A DNA stretch of 64,000 nt from Streptomyces sp. SDr-06 (GTDB taxonomy: Bacteria; Actinomycetota; Actinomycetes; Streptomycetales; Streptomycetaceae), in assembly GCF_003324565.1 (NCBI RefSeq), contig NZ_QOLA01000012.1, positions 124,001-188,000 of the forward strand. The letters run 5' to 3'. How positions within the stretch are numbered: position 1 is the first letter of the stretch; each line of letters begins with the position of its first letter. Below are positions 43,326 to 52,831 of the stretch, piece by piece. Under the pieces are notes generated by a model. That model searched no databases. It had not been told where the DNA came from and worked only from the letters and a program-made list of their open reading frames with translations. A program made the position numbers and the translations under genes.

Positions 43326-43355
43326 CATGACGGATGTCATGGGTGGGGGCATGAC
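43326..43355. promoter_or_regulatory. CATGAC-N4-GTCATG operator candidate plus a third half-site
   Basis: CATGAC (43326-43331), GTCATG (43336-43341) and again CATGAC (43350-43355), about 60-90 nt before the ATPase start. Such dyads suit dimeric NarL-type regulators, and the operon encodes one. Confidence 0.55.
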
Positions 43356-43389
43356 ACCGCCCCCGGCCACGAGGGGCGCGGGGGCGGTG
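43355..43389 (-). terminator. hairpin terminator of the peptidoglycan-binding protein gene
   Basis: Arms CACCGCCCCCG (43355-43365) and CGGGGGCGGTG (43379-43389), 20 nt downstream of the gene ending at 43409. Confidence 0.7.
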
Positions 43390-43408
43390 GCGGACCGGGT
43401 CGACCGGG

Positions 43409-45472
43409 TCAGCTGGGGTTCAGGTCGATCGTGACCGTGCGCTCGGCGGGGGTCTTGCCGCGCAGCGCGGTCTGCATGGCGTGGGCCACGTCGTCGGCCG
43501 ACACCTCGTGCTTCTGCCCGTCGCCCTTGGTGATCATGACGCCCTTGAAGGTGCTGCCGATCAGCTCGGTGATCGCCTTCTTGTCGTAGACCTCGACCAG
43601 CTTCCCGTCGATCGGCTTCATCGAGAGGATCTTGGGGAGCGACTTCGAGGGGCCGAAGGGGAGCGACTTTCCGCCCGCCTTGATCGTGACGATCCCGGAC
43701 ATCGCGGGCTGCGCGAACTCCTTCATCGCCCGGTCGATCTCGGCCTGGCCGACGGTGGGCTGGCGGACCGACACCGGCAGCGACACCGGGTCCGCCTTGC
43801 CGGTCTGCACCATGGTGCGGTACGCGTCCTTGACCGAGATCATCGAGCGGTTCACGTCGAGCGACTTGCCCGCCTTGCCGGGCTCGGCGACCGCCTTGCC
43901 CGGTACGAACTTGATGGTGCCCTCGGTCGCCGAGCCCGACGCCCCGGCGAGATCGGTCAGCGCGACGCCGAGCTTCTCCTCGTCGACCGGGATCACCGGT
44001 TCGGCGACCCGCTTGCCGCCGAAGAGCGAGCCGATGACGGACACCGGGTTGTAGTCGCTGCCCGCCGCCGCGCGCACGGTGGCCTGGCTGTCCAGGGAGA
44101 GGCCCGCGATCTCGGGCTTCAGCTGCTCCTGCTTGCCGTCGACCGTGAGGTGCAGCGGCTGGTTGGCGCGCTTGCCGAGCGTCTGGTCGAGCTTGGAGAC
44201 GGCCGCCTCCTTGGTGCCGCCGCCGATGTCGACGCCGAGGACGGTGGTGCCCTTGGGGACCTCGGAGTGGTTCAGGACGAGACCGGCACCGTAGGCGACG
44301 CCGACCAGGACGATGAGGCCGCCGCCGAGCAGGGCCACCTTGGAGCGGCCCTTCTTGGCGGGCTTCGCGGGCGCGCTCGTGCGCTGGGGCGCGGCCGGGG
44401 CCTCGGTCTCGTCGGGGTCGGCGCCCGGCGGCGTGCGGACCGGGCCGCCGGGGCCGCCGGGGCCGCCCGGGAACGTTCCGCCCCGGTGCTCCGGCGGAAC
44501 GACCGGGATGCCGCTGGTGAGGGTGTCGCCGGAGACGTGGCCGGCCGGGGCCGCCGGGTTGACGGCCGGGTTGGCCAGCGGGTTGCCCACGGAGTGGGTG
44601 AGCGGGCTCGGCGCGGGGGCCTGCGGGGTCAGGATCGCCGTGTCGTCGGACAGGACGGGGGCCGGGCCCGGTCCGCCGGGGGCGAAGGGGTGGCCGCCGC
44701 CCTGGACCGGGTCCGGTCCGGGACGCGGAGCGTCGCCGAAGCCGCCGTTCGGCCCCTCGCCCGGGCCGCGGCCCGACTCGGGCCCCTGGCCGGAGAGTTG
44801 ATCGTGGGGCACGCCGAAGTCCGGGGTCTCCGCGGCGCGGGCGCTCTGCCCGAGCGCGGCACCCTGGCCCATGCCCGTGCTCCGGCCGACCGGCCGCATG
44901 GGCAGCGCGGCATTCCCGGTGACGGGGCCGGTGGTCGGGCCCGAGGGCGGACCCGGGGCCCCGTCCGGGCCGTTCGGGGCGTCCGTGCGGCCGGAGCCGT
45001 TAACGCCCGGCGATCCGGCGCCCGGGCCGTCGGAGAAGTACGGCAGGTCGGGCCGGGGGGTACCGGCCGGCGGGCTCGCCGAAGGGGCTGGCGCCGCCGG
45101 GGACTTGCGCGGGGCGAACCAGTCGCTGGTGGGCCGCTCGTCGGCGGCCGGCTCCTCGGGCTCCGCCTCGGGCGCCTCGGGCCGGGGCACCGAACCGGTG
45201 CGCTCGCTCACGTCCTCCGCGTCCGCCGCCTTGGCGGTGTCGCTCATCGGCGTCCGCATCACGACCGGCGGGATGGGGCGCGAGCCGGGGATGTTGATCC
45301 GGATCCGCGTCGTCAGCGTGGTCTCGGTCTTCGGCTCGTCCGGTCCGGCGGCGGCTTCAGGAGCGTCCTGGCCCGCCGACGACGGGGTTCCGTACGGCGG
45401 GGTACCCGAGGGGTACCCGGCGGCACCCCGTCCCTGGCGGCCGGAGGACGAACTGTCAGTTTCACGACTCAA
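43409..45472 (-). CDS. membrane-anchored peptidoglycan-binding domain protein (VanW/YoaR-related)
   Basis: A 687-residue protein. The first 385 residues are a Pro/Gly/Ala-rich cytoplasmic region without fold (PGGPGGPGGPVRTPP and similar). Then come a basic stop (KKGRSK), one membrane helix (VALLGGGLIVLVGVAYGAGL) and an extracellular part with two PG_binding_4-like domains (TTVLGVDIGGGTKEAAVSKL; LKPEIAGLSLD; KSLDVNRSMISVKDAYRTM). No VanW catalytic-like domain is visible. TTG 45472 is chosen (LSRETDSSSS, GGGAG upstream); GTG 45502 is the other option. Probably involved in the cell wall. Confidence 0.8.
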   Translation of the reverse strand: MSRETDSSSSGRQGRGAAGYPSGTPPYGTPSSAGQDAPEAAAGPDEPKTETTLTTRIRINIPGSRPIPPVVMRTPMSDTAKAADAEDVSERTGSVPRPEAPEAEPEEPAADERPTSDWFAPRKSPAAPAPSASPPAGTPRPDLPYFSDGPGAGSPGVNGSGRTDAPNGPDGAPGPPSGPTTGPVTGNAALPMRPVGRSTGMGQGAALGQSARAAETPDFGVPHDQLSGQGPESGRGPGEGPNGGFGDAPRPGPDPVQGGGHPFAPGGPGPAPVLSDDTAILTPQAPAPSPLTHSVGNPLANPAVNPAAPAGHVSGDTLTSGIPVVPPEHRGGTFPGGPGGPGGPVRTPPGADPDETEAPAAPQRTSAPAKPAKKGRSKVALLGGGLIVLVGVAYGAGLVLNHSEVPKGTTVLGVDIGGGTKEAAVSKLDQTLGKRANQPLHLTVDGKQEQLKPEIAGLSLDSQATVRAAAGSDYNPVSVIGSLFGGKRVAEPVIPVDEEKLGVALTDLAGASGSATEGTIKFVPGKAVAEPGKAGKSLDVNRSMISVKDAYRTMVQTGKADPVSLPVSVRQPTVGQAEIDRAMKEFAQPAMSGIVTIKAGGKSLPFGPSKSLPKILSMKPIDGKLVEVYDKKAITELIGSTFKGVMITKGDGQKHEVSADDVAHAMQTALRGKTPAERTVTIDLNPS

Positions 45473-45640
45473 GGCTGGTTCTCTCCCGATTGGCTCCGCC
45501 ACCCGGTCTCGTTCTTGTGGTCCCTCTGGTCGGGCGGCTCGGCGGCGCGCACCACCATACTGGCCGCCGTCGTTCCGTACGGGGCGGGCCGGAGAAGGCG
45601 CACCCCGTCCCCCACTACTGCGTCGTCGCGCCCGAGCACG

Positions 45641-46048
45641 TCACTTGCCAAGTCGGGCGGACGGACCGCCGGGTGGAGCGAATCCGCCGATCGTGGCGCA
45701 GATCACAGCGGCGACCATGCCGCCGAGCAGGAAGACGTAGGACCCGACTCCGGCGCCGAACACGAAGTCGCCCTCGGGGCGCGTGGTGGTCAGCAGGATG
45801 ACCGCGACCAGCCAGCCGGCCGCGGGCGCCCCCACCCCGCCCCGGCCGCCCGCCAGTTGCGCACCGACGGAGAAGAGCCCGGTCGCGCCCGCGAGGGACA
45901 GCACGAGGCCGCCCGGGAACCAGGCCGCCTGCACCAGCGCCCCGGCCACGCCGACGAGCGCGCCGACCACGACGAGCAGCAGGTACAGCCCGATGCGGGC
46001 GGCGGTCCCGCCCGCGGGTGCGTCATCCATGGACGTACGACTACTCAC
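45641..46048 (-). CDS. DUF6113-like membrane protein
   Basis: A 135-residue protein with four hydrophobic segments (GLYLLLVVVGALVGVAGALV; GGLVLSLAGATGLFSVG; AAGWLVAVILLTTT; SYVFLLGGMVAAVICATIGG). A GTG at 46048 overlaps the mshB stop (GTGAGTAG) and has GAAGG in front, so it is likely coupled to mshB; ATG 46030 is a second choice. The family name DUF6113 is from memory. Function unknown; the place next to mshB seems kept in Streptomyces. Confidence 0.75.
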   Translation of the reverse strand: MSSRTSMDDAPAGGTAARIGLYLLLVVVGALVGVAGALVQAAWFPGGLVLSLAGATGLFSVGAQLAGGRGGVGAPAAGWLVAVILLTTTRPEGDFVFGAGVGSYVFLLGGMVAAVICATIGGFAPPGGPSARLGK

Positions 46049-46931
46049 TTGCCACACCTTCAAACAGGTCGTGCTCGCGCTGCCCGGGCGCGGCTCCCGG
46101 GACGCCCGCCGCCAACTGGTAGTACTCGGTGGTGAAGATCGGCTGGCCCAGGTCGTTGGAGAGGGCGAAGTAGGGGCCCTTGACGGCGATCTGGGTCTCG
46201 TGGGCGCGCATCGCGGCGCTCTTGGCGGCCGCGTAGGAACGGCCGTCGATCTCGGCCGTGATGTCCCGCTCGTCCACGACGCCCGGTACGTCGTCGATGG
46301 CCGCGATGCCGGGGAAGTCCGCCTTCGCGGCCCGCAGCTCGGCGAAGGCGCGCTCGACGACCGGGCGGGGCACGCGGTTCCAGTACGTCTTCGCGATGGC
46401 GTGCGGCTCGCCCAGGTCGCGGCGGTATCCGGGCTCGGCGGCGAGTTCGGCGGCGCGCGTGGCGACCCGGTGGGCCTGGATGTGGTCGGGGTGGCCGTAC
46501 CCGCCGTCGGGGTCGTAGGTGACCAGGACCTGCGGGCGCAGCGAACGGATCACCTCTACGAGGTACGCGGCCGCCTCGTCCACGTCGGTGTTCCAGAACG
46601 CGCCCGGCCGGTGGTTCTGCTCGACGCCCATCATCCCGGAGTCGCGGAAGCGGCCCGGGCCGCCGAGGAAGCGGTGGTCGGTGACGCCCAGCTCCTTCAT
46701 CGCGGCGGCGAGTTCGCCGACCCGGTGGGCGCCCAGGCCGCCGTCCCGATCGGGCGCGAGATGGGCGAGCCCGGGCGGGATGACCTCGCCCTCCTCGCCG
46801 AGCGTGCAGGTCACCAGGGCGACGTGCACGCCTTCGGCGGCGTACTTGGCCATGGTGGCGCCGTTGTTGATCGACTCGTCGTCCGGGTGCGCGTGCACCA
46901 GGAGAAGACGGCGGGCGGGGAGTTCCGACAT
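46041..46931 (-). CDS. mshB: mycothiol biosynthesis deacetylase MshB
   Basis: A 296-residue zinc deacetylase that removes acetate from GlcNAc-inositol in mycothiol synthesis. The family motif HAHPDDES gives zinc ligands His15 and Asp18; the third is His150 in GYGHPDHIQAH. TCTLGEEGEVI and the C-terminal AALSN-like ALSNDLGQPI fit MshB rather than the related Mca. ATG 46931. The product lets the cell make its main low-molecular-weight thiol. Confidence 0.92.
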   Translation of the reverse strand: MSELPARRLLLVHAHPDDESINNGATMAKYAAEGVHVALVTCTLGEEGEVIPPGLAHLAPDRDGGLGAHRVGELAAAMKELGVTDHRFLGGPGRFRDSGMMGVEQNHRPGAFWNTDVDEAAAYLVEVIRSLRPQVLVTYDPDGGYGHPDHIQAHRVATRAAELAAEPGYRRDLGEPHAIAKTYWNRVPRPVVERAFAELRAAKADFPGIAAIDDVPGVVDERDITAEIDGRSYAAAKSAAMRAHETQIAVKGPYFALSNDLGQPIFTTEYYQLAAGVPGAAPGQREHDLFEGVASE

Positions 46932-47013
46932 GGGCCCCAGCCTACGAGGCCGGGGCCGGGCCGCGCCGCCGGAGCCGGGCGGCACTGGGCCGGGGACGGT
47001 TCACGGGCGCCCC

Positions 47014-47208
47014 CTAGAACTTGATCCCGCCGATCATTCCGGCCACGTTGCTGGTGACTTGGCTGATGGTGGGGGCGATGGAGGAACTCGCCAGATAGAA
47101 CCCGAGCAGCATGCAGACCGCCGCGTGTCCGGCCTTCAGTCCGGATTTCCGGACCAGCAGGAAGACGACGATCGCCAGCAGCACCACCGCCGAAATCGAG
47201 AGTGCCAC
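47014..47208 (-). CDS. small membrane protein, 64 aa
   Basis: A 64-residue protein with two hydrophobic segments (LSISAVVLLAIVVFLLV; AAVCMLLGFYLASSSIAP) and a basic turn (RKSGLKAGH). The ending ISQVTSNVAGMIGGIKF is amphipathic. GTG 47208 is preceded by a very good GGAGGTGA. Unknown function; similar short proteins are common in Streptomyces. Divergent from the S9 peptidase. Confidence 0.78.
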   Translation of the reverse strand: MALSISAVVLLAIVVFLLVRKSGLKAGHAAVCMLLGFYLASSSIAPTISQVTSNVAGMIGGIKF

Positions 47209-47399
47209 GGCGGTTCACCTCCATCTGTTCCGGTGGTCGGACGGACCCAGCAGTGCGCATACAGCCAGCAGGTTCATACCCACCGAGCGCTACGGATCAT
47301 AACTATCCGTGGGAACGCATTGATCGGGGCATGGGCGCACAAGGGGCGCACGCGGCTCGCGCCCGGGCGGTGCGCGCCGAGGGCGACTAGGTTCCCCTC

Positions 47400-49571
47400 A
47401 TGACGACCACCGCATCCAGGCACCCAGAGGACCCCGGGCAGCTCTCGTTCCCCCGGCACTCAGCACGCACCCAGCGTTTCACGCTCGGTGCGCCCCGCGC
47501 CTTCACCGTGTCGCCCGACGGCGAGCGGATCGTCTTCCTGCGCTCGCCCTCGGGCACCGAACGCAGCAACCGGCTCTGGGTACTCGACCTGGTACGCGGT
47601 GGTGCGGAGCGGATCGCGGCGGACCCCGGCGCACTGCTGGGCGGCCAGGGCGAGCGGCTGTCCGCCCAGGAGCGGGCGCGCCGCGAACGCAGCAGGGAGG
47701 GTTCGGCCGGAATCGTCGGCTATGCCACCGACGCGTCCGTCGAACTGGCCGCCTTCGCCCTCTCCGGACGGCTGTTCACCGCGGAGCTGCGGGCCGGGAC
47801 GGCCCGCGAACTGCCCGTGCCGGGGCCCGTGCTCGACCCGCGCCCCTCGCCGGACGGACGCCACGTGGCCTATGTGACGCGGGGCGCGCTGCGGGTCGTG
47901 GGGGCCGAGGGCGACGGCGACCGGGCGCTGGCCGAGCCGGAGTCGCCCGAAGTGACGTACGGGCTGGCGGAGTTCATCGCCGCCGAGGAGATGTCCCGCT
48001 CGCGCGGCCACTGGTGGAGCCCCGGCTCGGACCGCCTGCTGGTCGCCCGCGCGGACGACGCCCCGGTGCGGCGCTGGTGGATCGCCGACCCGGCCCACCC
48101 GGAGCAGCGGCCCGCCGAGGTCGCCTATCCGGCCGCCGGAACGCCCAACGCCGAGGTGCGGCTCTTCCTGTACGCGCTCGACGGGACCCGTGTGGAGGTG
48201 GCCTGGGACCGGGCCCGCCACCCCTATCTCGCCCGGGTCCACTGGTCGTCGGACGGGGCGCCGCTGCTGCTCGTCCAGTCGCGGGACCAGCGCACCCAGC
48301 TCCACCTCGCCGTGGACCCCGCCTCCGGCGCGACCCGCACCGTGCACGTCGACGAGGACGCCGACTGGCTCGAACTCCTGCCGGGCGTCCCGGCCTGGGC
48401 GCCCGACGGCCGGCTGGTCCGGATCGCCGACGAAGGCGGGGCCCGGGTCCTGGCCGTGGGCGACCGGACGCTGACCGGACCGCAGTTGCACGTCAGGGCG
48501 GTGCTCGACATCGGCGCGAGCGACGTACTGATCTCCGCGTCGGCGGGCGCCGAGGCCGCCCCGGCCGGGTCCGGTGCTCCCGGAATCGGCGACATCCAGG
48601 TGTACCGGGTCAACGAGCTGGGTACGGAACGCGTCTCGGACGGCGCGGGAGTCCACTCCGCCGTGCGCTGCGGGGCGATCACGGTCCTCAGCTCCACCCG
48701 GCCCGACCGGCCCGGCACGGCCGTCAGGGTGCTGCGGGACGGCAAGGAACTGGCCAAGATCGCCTCGCATGCCGCCACCCCGGGCCTCTCGGTGCGGCTC
48801 CGGCTGGCCGAAGGGGGCGCACGGCGGATCCCGTGCGCCGTGCTGCTCCCCACCGGCCACCGCGAGGCGGACGGGCCGCTGCCCGTACTCATGGATCCGT
48901 ACGGCGGGCCGCACGGACAGCGGGTGCTGGCCGCGCACAATGCGCACCTCGCCTCGCAGTGGTTCGCCGACCAGGGCTTCGCGGTGGTCGTCGCCGACGG
49001 CCGGGGCACCCCGGGCCGCTCCCCGGGTTGGGAGAAGTCGGTCAGGGACGACTTCACGCTCGCCCTGGACGACCAGATCGAGGCGCTGCACGGCCTCGCG
49101 GGCACCTACCCGCTGGACCTCGGCCGGGTGGCGATGCGGGGCTGGTCCTTCGGCGGCTATCTCTCCGCCCTCGCCGTGCTGCGCCGGCCCGACGTGTTCC
49201 ACGCGGGCATCGCGGGGGCGCCGGTGACGGACTGGGAGCTGTACGACACGCACTACACGGAGCGCTACCTGGGGCTGCCCACCGAGAACGCCGACGTGTA
49301 CGCATCCAACTCGCTTGTGCACGAAGGCCAGTTGGTGCGGCCGGCGGACCCGGCCCGCCCCCTGATGGTCATCCACGGCATGGCGGACGACAACGTGGTG
49401 GTGGCTCACTCCCTGCGGCTGTCCTCCGCGCTCCTGGCGGCCGGGCACCCCCATGAGGTGCTCCCGCTCACGGGCGTGACGCACATGACCCCGCAGGAGC
49501 AGGTCGCCGAGAACCTGCTGCTGCTCCAAGTCGACTTCCTGCGCCGCTCGTTGGGCCTCGCGCGAAGCTAG
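47400..49571 (+). CDS. S9 family peptidase, dipeptidyl peptidase IV-like
   Basis: A 723-residue serine peptidase. An N-terminal beta-propeller (about 40-470) carries the DPP-IV Glu pair Glu196/Glu197 in FIAAEEMSRSRGHWW, which binds the free N-terminus of peptide substrates. The C-terminal alpha/beta hydrolase domain has Ser583 (GWSFGG), Asp663 (GMADDNV) and His695 (THM). There is no signal peptide, so it cleaves N-terminal dipeptides inside the cell. ATG 47400. Its position just before the peptide importers suggests it digests or processes imported peptides. Confidence 0.93.
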   Translation: MTTTASRHPEDPGQLSFPRHSARTQRFTLGAPRAFTVSPDGERIVFLRSPSGTERSNRLWVLDLVRGGAERIAADPGALLGGQGERLSAQERARRERSREGSAGIVGYATDASVELAAFALSGRLFTAELRAGTARELPVPGPVLDPRPSPDGRHVAYVTRGALRVVGAEGDGDRALAEPESPEVTYGLAEFIAAEEMSRSRGHWWSPGSDRLLVARADDAPVRRWWIADPAHPEQRPAEVAYPAAGTPNAEVRLFLYALDGTRVEVAWDRARHPYLARVHWSSDGAPLLLVQSRDQRTQLHLAVDPASGATRTVHVDEDADWLELLPGVPAWAPDGRLVRIADEGGARVLAVGDRTLTGPQLHVRAVLDIGASDVLISASAGAEAAPAGSGAPGIGDIQVYRVNELGTERVSDGAGVHSAVRCGAITVLSSTRPDRPGTAVRVLRDGKELAKIASHAATPGLSVRLRLAEGGARRIPCAVLLPTGHREADGPLPVLMDPYGGPHGQRVLAAHNAHLASQWFADQGFAVVVADGRGTPGRSPGWEKSVRDDFTLALDDQIEALHGLAGTYPLDLGRVAMRGWSFGGYLSALAVLRRPDVFHAGIAGAPVTDWELYDTHYTERYLGLPTENADVYASNSLVHEGQLVRPADPARPLMVIHGMADDNVVVAHSLRLSSALLAAGHPHEVLPLTGVTHMTPQEQVAENLLLLQVDFLRRSLGLARS

Positions 49572-49576
49572 TTGAC

Positions 49577-49611
49577 GGTCGGACGGGCCGCCTCACGCGA
49601 CCCGTCCGACC
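49577..49611 (+). terminator. hairpin terminator after S9 peptidase
   Basis: Perfect 11-bp stem GGTCGGACGGG/CCCGTCCGACC with a 13-nt loop, 5 nt after the stop codon. Confidence 0.75.
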
Positions 49612-49772
49612 CACGGCACCCGCACGGCCGTACGGTGCTCACCATGGCATGTCCGTATATCGGCGCGGGGTCCGCCAAGTTGCCCCTGTGTTACGGAAGT
49701 TGATGGCCTTTTAGCGCCAGATTCCGGATATGACGGAAGCCTGTCAAGCACGCGTCCGCACCAAAGAATGAA

Positions 49773-49787
49773 ATCTTGGGCCAAGAT
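49773..49787. promoter_or_regulatory. palindrome ATCTTGG-G-CCAAGAT upstream of peptide importer operon
   Basis: A perfect 7-1-7 palindrome in the less GC-rich leader (49690-49800) of the plus-strand peptide transporter, 127 nt before its first ATG. A related TTGGGCCTAAG occurs before the minus-strand binding protein. Possible regulator site. Nothing else is evident in the 342-base gap besides the terminator at 49577. Confidence 0.4.
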
Positions 49788-49913
49788 ACGCGCCGACTTC
49801 GCCCCGGCCCGCTCAAACCCCTTGACGCGTGTCTCCGCACGGATGAATCTTCCGGTCAACAAATGACGCCACTCGGCGCTGCTGAATCCTTCCGGTGCGG
49901 GGGGCAATGCGAA

Positions 49914-50951
49914 ATGACGAGTTCCACAAGAGCTGCCATGGAGCCAACCGATCCACTTCCCGAAGAGGGCGACGGGCCCGGCTCGGCGGGCGGGATCGAA
50001 GCAAAGACGGGTGAACTTGTCGGACGCTCTCCCGGGCGGCTCGCATGGATCCGTTTCAAACGCGACAAGGTCGGAATCCTGTGTGCCTTTACGGTTCTCG
50101 GATTCATCCTGGTCGCACTGGCCGCTCCACTCATCTCCAAGCTCTACGGCAAAGATCCTTATCAGCTGTACGGGCAGGACCGCGGGCTGCTGAACAGCTA
50201 CGGCATTCCGCTCAAGCCCAACGGCGGGATCGACGGCGACTTCTGGTTCGGCCTGGAGCCGAGGCTGGGCCGCGACGTGTTCACGCTGCTGATCTACGGC
50301 ATCCGCACCTCGCTGCTCATCGCCCTCGCGGTCACCGCGGTCGCGGTGGTCATCGGGGTCCTCATCGGGCTGGTCCAGGGGTACCTGGGCGGCCGCGCCG
50401 ACTACTTCCTCGGCCGCTTCTCGGACCTGATGCTGTCGTTCCCGCAGCAGTTGTTCTTCATCGCCTTCACTCCGGTGATCGTGGCCCTGTTCGTCTCCCC
50501 CACCGAGGAGGAGCCGACCTACGTCAGGGTGGTCGCCCTGATCCTGGTGCAGCTCATCCTCGGCTGGATGACGATCGGCCGGCTGATCCGCGCCCAGGTC
50601 CTCTCGCTGCGCGAACGCGAGTTCATCGAGGCGGCCCGGCTCAGCGGCGCCTCGGGCTGGCGGATCATCCGCAAGGAACTGCTGCCCAACATCTGGTCGA
50701 CGGTGCTTGTGCAGGCCACGCTGCTGCTCCCGGTCAACGTCACCGCCGAGGCGGGCCTCTCCTACCTCGGCGTCGGGGTCCACAGCCCCACTCCCGACTG
50801 GGGCCTGCTCTTCCAGTCCGGAGCCACGTACTACGACTCCGATCTCACCTTCATGTTCTTCCCCGGCATCGCGATGGTCGTCTTCGTCGTCGCGTTCAAC
50901 CTGCTCGGGGATTCGGTCCGGGACGCGCTCGACCCCAAGACCGTCCGCTGA
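49914..50951 (+). CDS. oligopeptide ABC transporter permease, OppC-like
   Basis: A 345-residue permease with six membrane helices. The first helix ends an N-terminal cytoplasmic tail (AWIRFKRDKVGILCAFTVLG), then a large outer loop is followed by five helices. The EAA loop is EAARLSGASGWRIIRKELLP, and YLGVGVHSPTPDWGLL is typical of OppC/DppC. ATG 49914 is chosen; ATG 49938 is possible. First gene of a five-gene operon in the order of bldK (permease, binding protein, permease, two ATPases). Confidence 0.9.
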   Translation: MTSSTRAAMEPTDPLPEEGDGPGSAGGIEAKTGELVGRSPGRLAWIRFKRDKVGILCAFTVLGFILVALAAPLISKLYGKDPYQLYGQDRGLLNSYGIPLKPNGGIDGDFWFGLEPRLGRDVFTLLIYGIRTSLLIALAVTAVAVVIGVLIGLVQGYLGGRADYFLGRFSDLMLSFPQQLFFIAFTPVIVALFVSPTEEEPTYVRVVALILVQLILGWMTIGRLIRAQVLSLREREFIEAARLSGASGWRIIRKELLPNIWSTVLVQATLLLPVNVTAEAGLSYLGVGVHSPTPDWGLLFQSGATYYDSDLTFMFFPGIAMVVFVVAFNLLGDSVRDALDPKTVR

Positions 50952-50980
50952 AGTCCGATCATCCTGACAGGCAGGAATCC

Positions 50981-52762
50981 ATGAGAATAAACAAGGCGCG
51001 CCAGGCCTCCGCGGTTCTGGCGGTCGGGGCACTGGCGCTGACGGCCGCGTGCAGCAGCGGCGGCGCCGGCGACGGCGGCAAGAGCAACGGCCCGGGCAAA
51101 CAGGCCGAGGTCCAGAACTTCGGCGTGGGCACCAAGGCCGACTCCGCCGGCCCGGCCGTCGCGGTCGACGGCGCCAAGGCGGGCGGCACGGCCTACAGCC
51201 TCGACCAGGCGGGCTTCGACTACCTCGACCCGGGCCAGCAGTACGTGAGCGACCAGCTCTCCGTGCAGCTGCTCTACAACCGCTCCCTGACCGGCTACAA
51301 GATCGACCCGAAGACCGGCAAGACGGTCGTGGTCGGCGACCTCGCGACCGACACCGGCACCCCGTCGGACGGCTCGAAGACCTGGACGTACACCCTGAAG
51401 GACGGGGTGAAGTTCGAGGACGGGACGCCGGTCACCACGAAGGACATCAAGTACGGCATCGAGCGGCTCTTCGCCGACTACGAGACGCAGGGACCGCAGT
51501 ACGTCCAGAAGTGGATCTACGGCCCCGACTACCGCAAGAAGTACGCCGGTCCCTACGACGGCAAGGAGATCCCGGACTCGCTGATCTCCACGCCCGACGA
51601 CAAGACGATCGTCTTCCACTTCCTCCAGCCGCACGCGGACACCCCGTACGCCATGGCGATGCCCAACATCTCGCCGGTCCCCAAGGCCAAGGACGACAAG
51701 CAGAAGTACAACAACCACCCGGTCTCCACCGGCCCCTACAAGATCGCCGACTACAAGCCGGGCAAGTCGCTGTCCTTCGTGCGCAACACCAACTGGGACC
51801 CGAAGACCGACCCGATCCGCAACGCCTACCCCGACAAGTGGGAGTTCCAGCTCGGCATCCAGGAACCCGGGCTCACCAACCGCCTCGCCGCGGACACCGG
51901 CACCGACAAGTACGCCATCAACATGTCCCAGTCCGCCGACCCGTCGAAGATGCAGACGCTGACCGGCGACCCGCAGTACAAGAGCCGGACGGTGAACGAG
52001 TACCAGCCCTACGTCGAGGCGTTCAACCTCAACACCAAGCGGATCACCAACCCGAAGGTCCGCCAGGCGCTGCAGTACGCCTTCCCGCTCCAGCAGGTCC
52101 AGCAGGCCATGGGCGGCGGCGCGCAGGGCGACATCGGCACCTCGCTGCTCAGCCCGACCGTGTCCGGGTACAAGAAGTTCGACCCGTTCGGCAAGCTCGC
52201 CAAGCCGATGGGCGACCCCGAGAAGTCCCTCCAGATCCTGAAGGACGCCGGAGTCGCCACCCCGTACAAGATCTCGCTGGCATACGCGAACACCCCCAAG
52301 TGGGACAACGTGACGCTGACCATCCAGAAGGCGCTGGAGAAGGCCGGCTTCCAGGTGGACCGCAAGGCCGTCGACCCGACCTCGTACTACACGGTGGTCG
52401 GCAAGCTGAGCACCCCGTACGACATGTACCGCACCGGCTGGGGCGCCGACTGGCCCAACGGTTCCACGGTCGTGCCGCCCACCATGGACGGGCGCAACCT
52501 CGCGGACGGCACCAACAACTACCCGTTCCTGAACGACCCGAAGGTCAACTCCGAGATCGACCGGATCAGCATGATCACGGACCTGCCCAAGCAGGCGGCC
52601 GAGTGGGAGAACCTCTCCGAATACGTGCTGCAGACCGACTCGGCACAGATTCCGTTCCTCTTCGACAAGTACTTCAACGTGTACGGTTCCGGCCTCGGCG
52701 GCGTGACCTACAACCAGGTCTACGGAACGATCAACCCGAACACGATCTTCGTCAAGCAATAG
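50981..52762 (+). CDS. peptide ABC transporter substrate-binding lipoprotein
   Basis: A 593-residue binding lipoprotein of the SBP_bac_5 family that captures oligopeptides outside the membrane. The signal peptide ends in lipobox LTAAC (Cys24). After a Gly/Ser linker come the family marks: SLTGYKIDPKTGKTV, WTYTLKDGVKFEDGTPVTTK, VSTGPYKIADYKPG and RQALQYAFPLQ. AGGA precedes ATG 50981. It stands second in the operon, as BldKB does in bldK. A strong hairpin follows it. Confidence 0.92.
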   Translation: MRINKARQASAVLAVGALALTAACSSGGAGDGGKSNGPGKQAEVQNFGVGTKADSAGPAVAVDGAKAGGTAYSLDQAGFDYLDPGQQYVSDQLSVQLLYNRSLTGYKIDPKTGKTVVVGDLATDTGTPSDGSKTWTYTLKDGVKFEDGTPVTTKDIKYGIERLFADYETQGPQYVQKWIYGPDYRKKYAGPYDGKEIPDSLISTPDDKTIVFHFLQPHADTPYAMAMPNISPVPKAKDDKQKYNNHPVSTGPYKIADYKPGKSLSFVRNTNWDPKTDPIRNAYPDKWEFQLGIQEPGLTNRLAADTGTDKYAINMSQSADPSKMQTLTGDPQYKSRTVNEYQPYVEAFNLNTKRITNPKVRQALQYAFPLQQVQQAMGGGAQGDIGTSLLSPTVSGYKKFDPFGKLAKPMGDPEKSLQILKDAGVATPYKISLAYANTPKWDNVTLTIQKALEKAGFQVDRKAVDPTSYYTVVGKLSTPYDMYRTGWGADWPNGSTVVPPTMDGRNLADGTNNYPFLNDPKVNSEIDRISMITDLPKQAAEWENLSEYVLQTDSAQIPFLFDKYFNVYGSGLGGVTYNQVYGTINPNTIFVKQ

Positions 52763-52774
52763 CACCTGCGGCTC

Positions 52775-52807
52775 GGCGTTCCCGGCCCGGACCGGGCCGG
52801 GAACGCC
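52775..52807 (+). terminator. intercistronic hairpin after binding-protein gene
   Basis: Perfect 16-bp arms (52775-52790, 52792-52807) with almost no loop, 12 nt after the stop and 25 nt before the next start. It may stabilise the upstream mRNA or partly terminate, giving more binding protein than permease. Confidence 0.75.
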
Positions 52808-52831
52808 GCATAGCGACGGAAGAGTCAGCCG

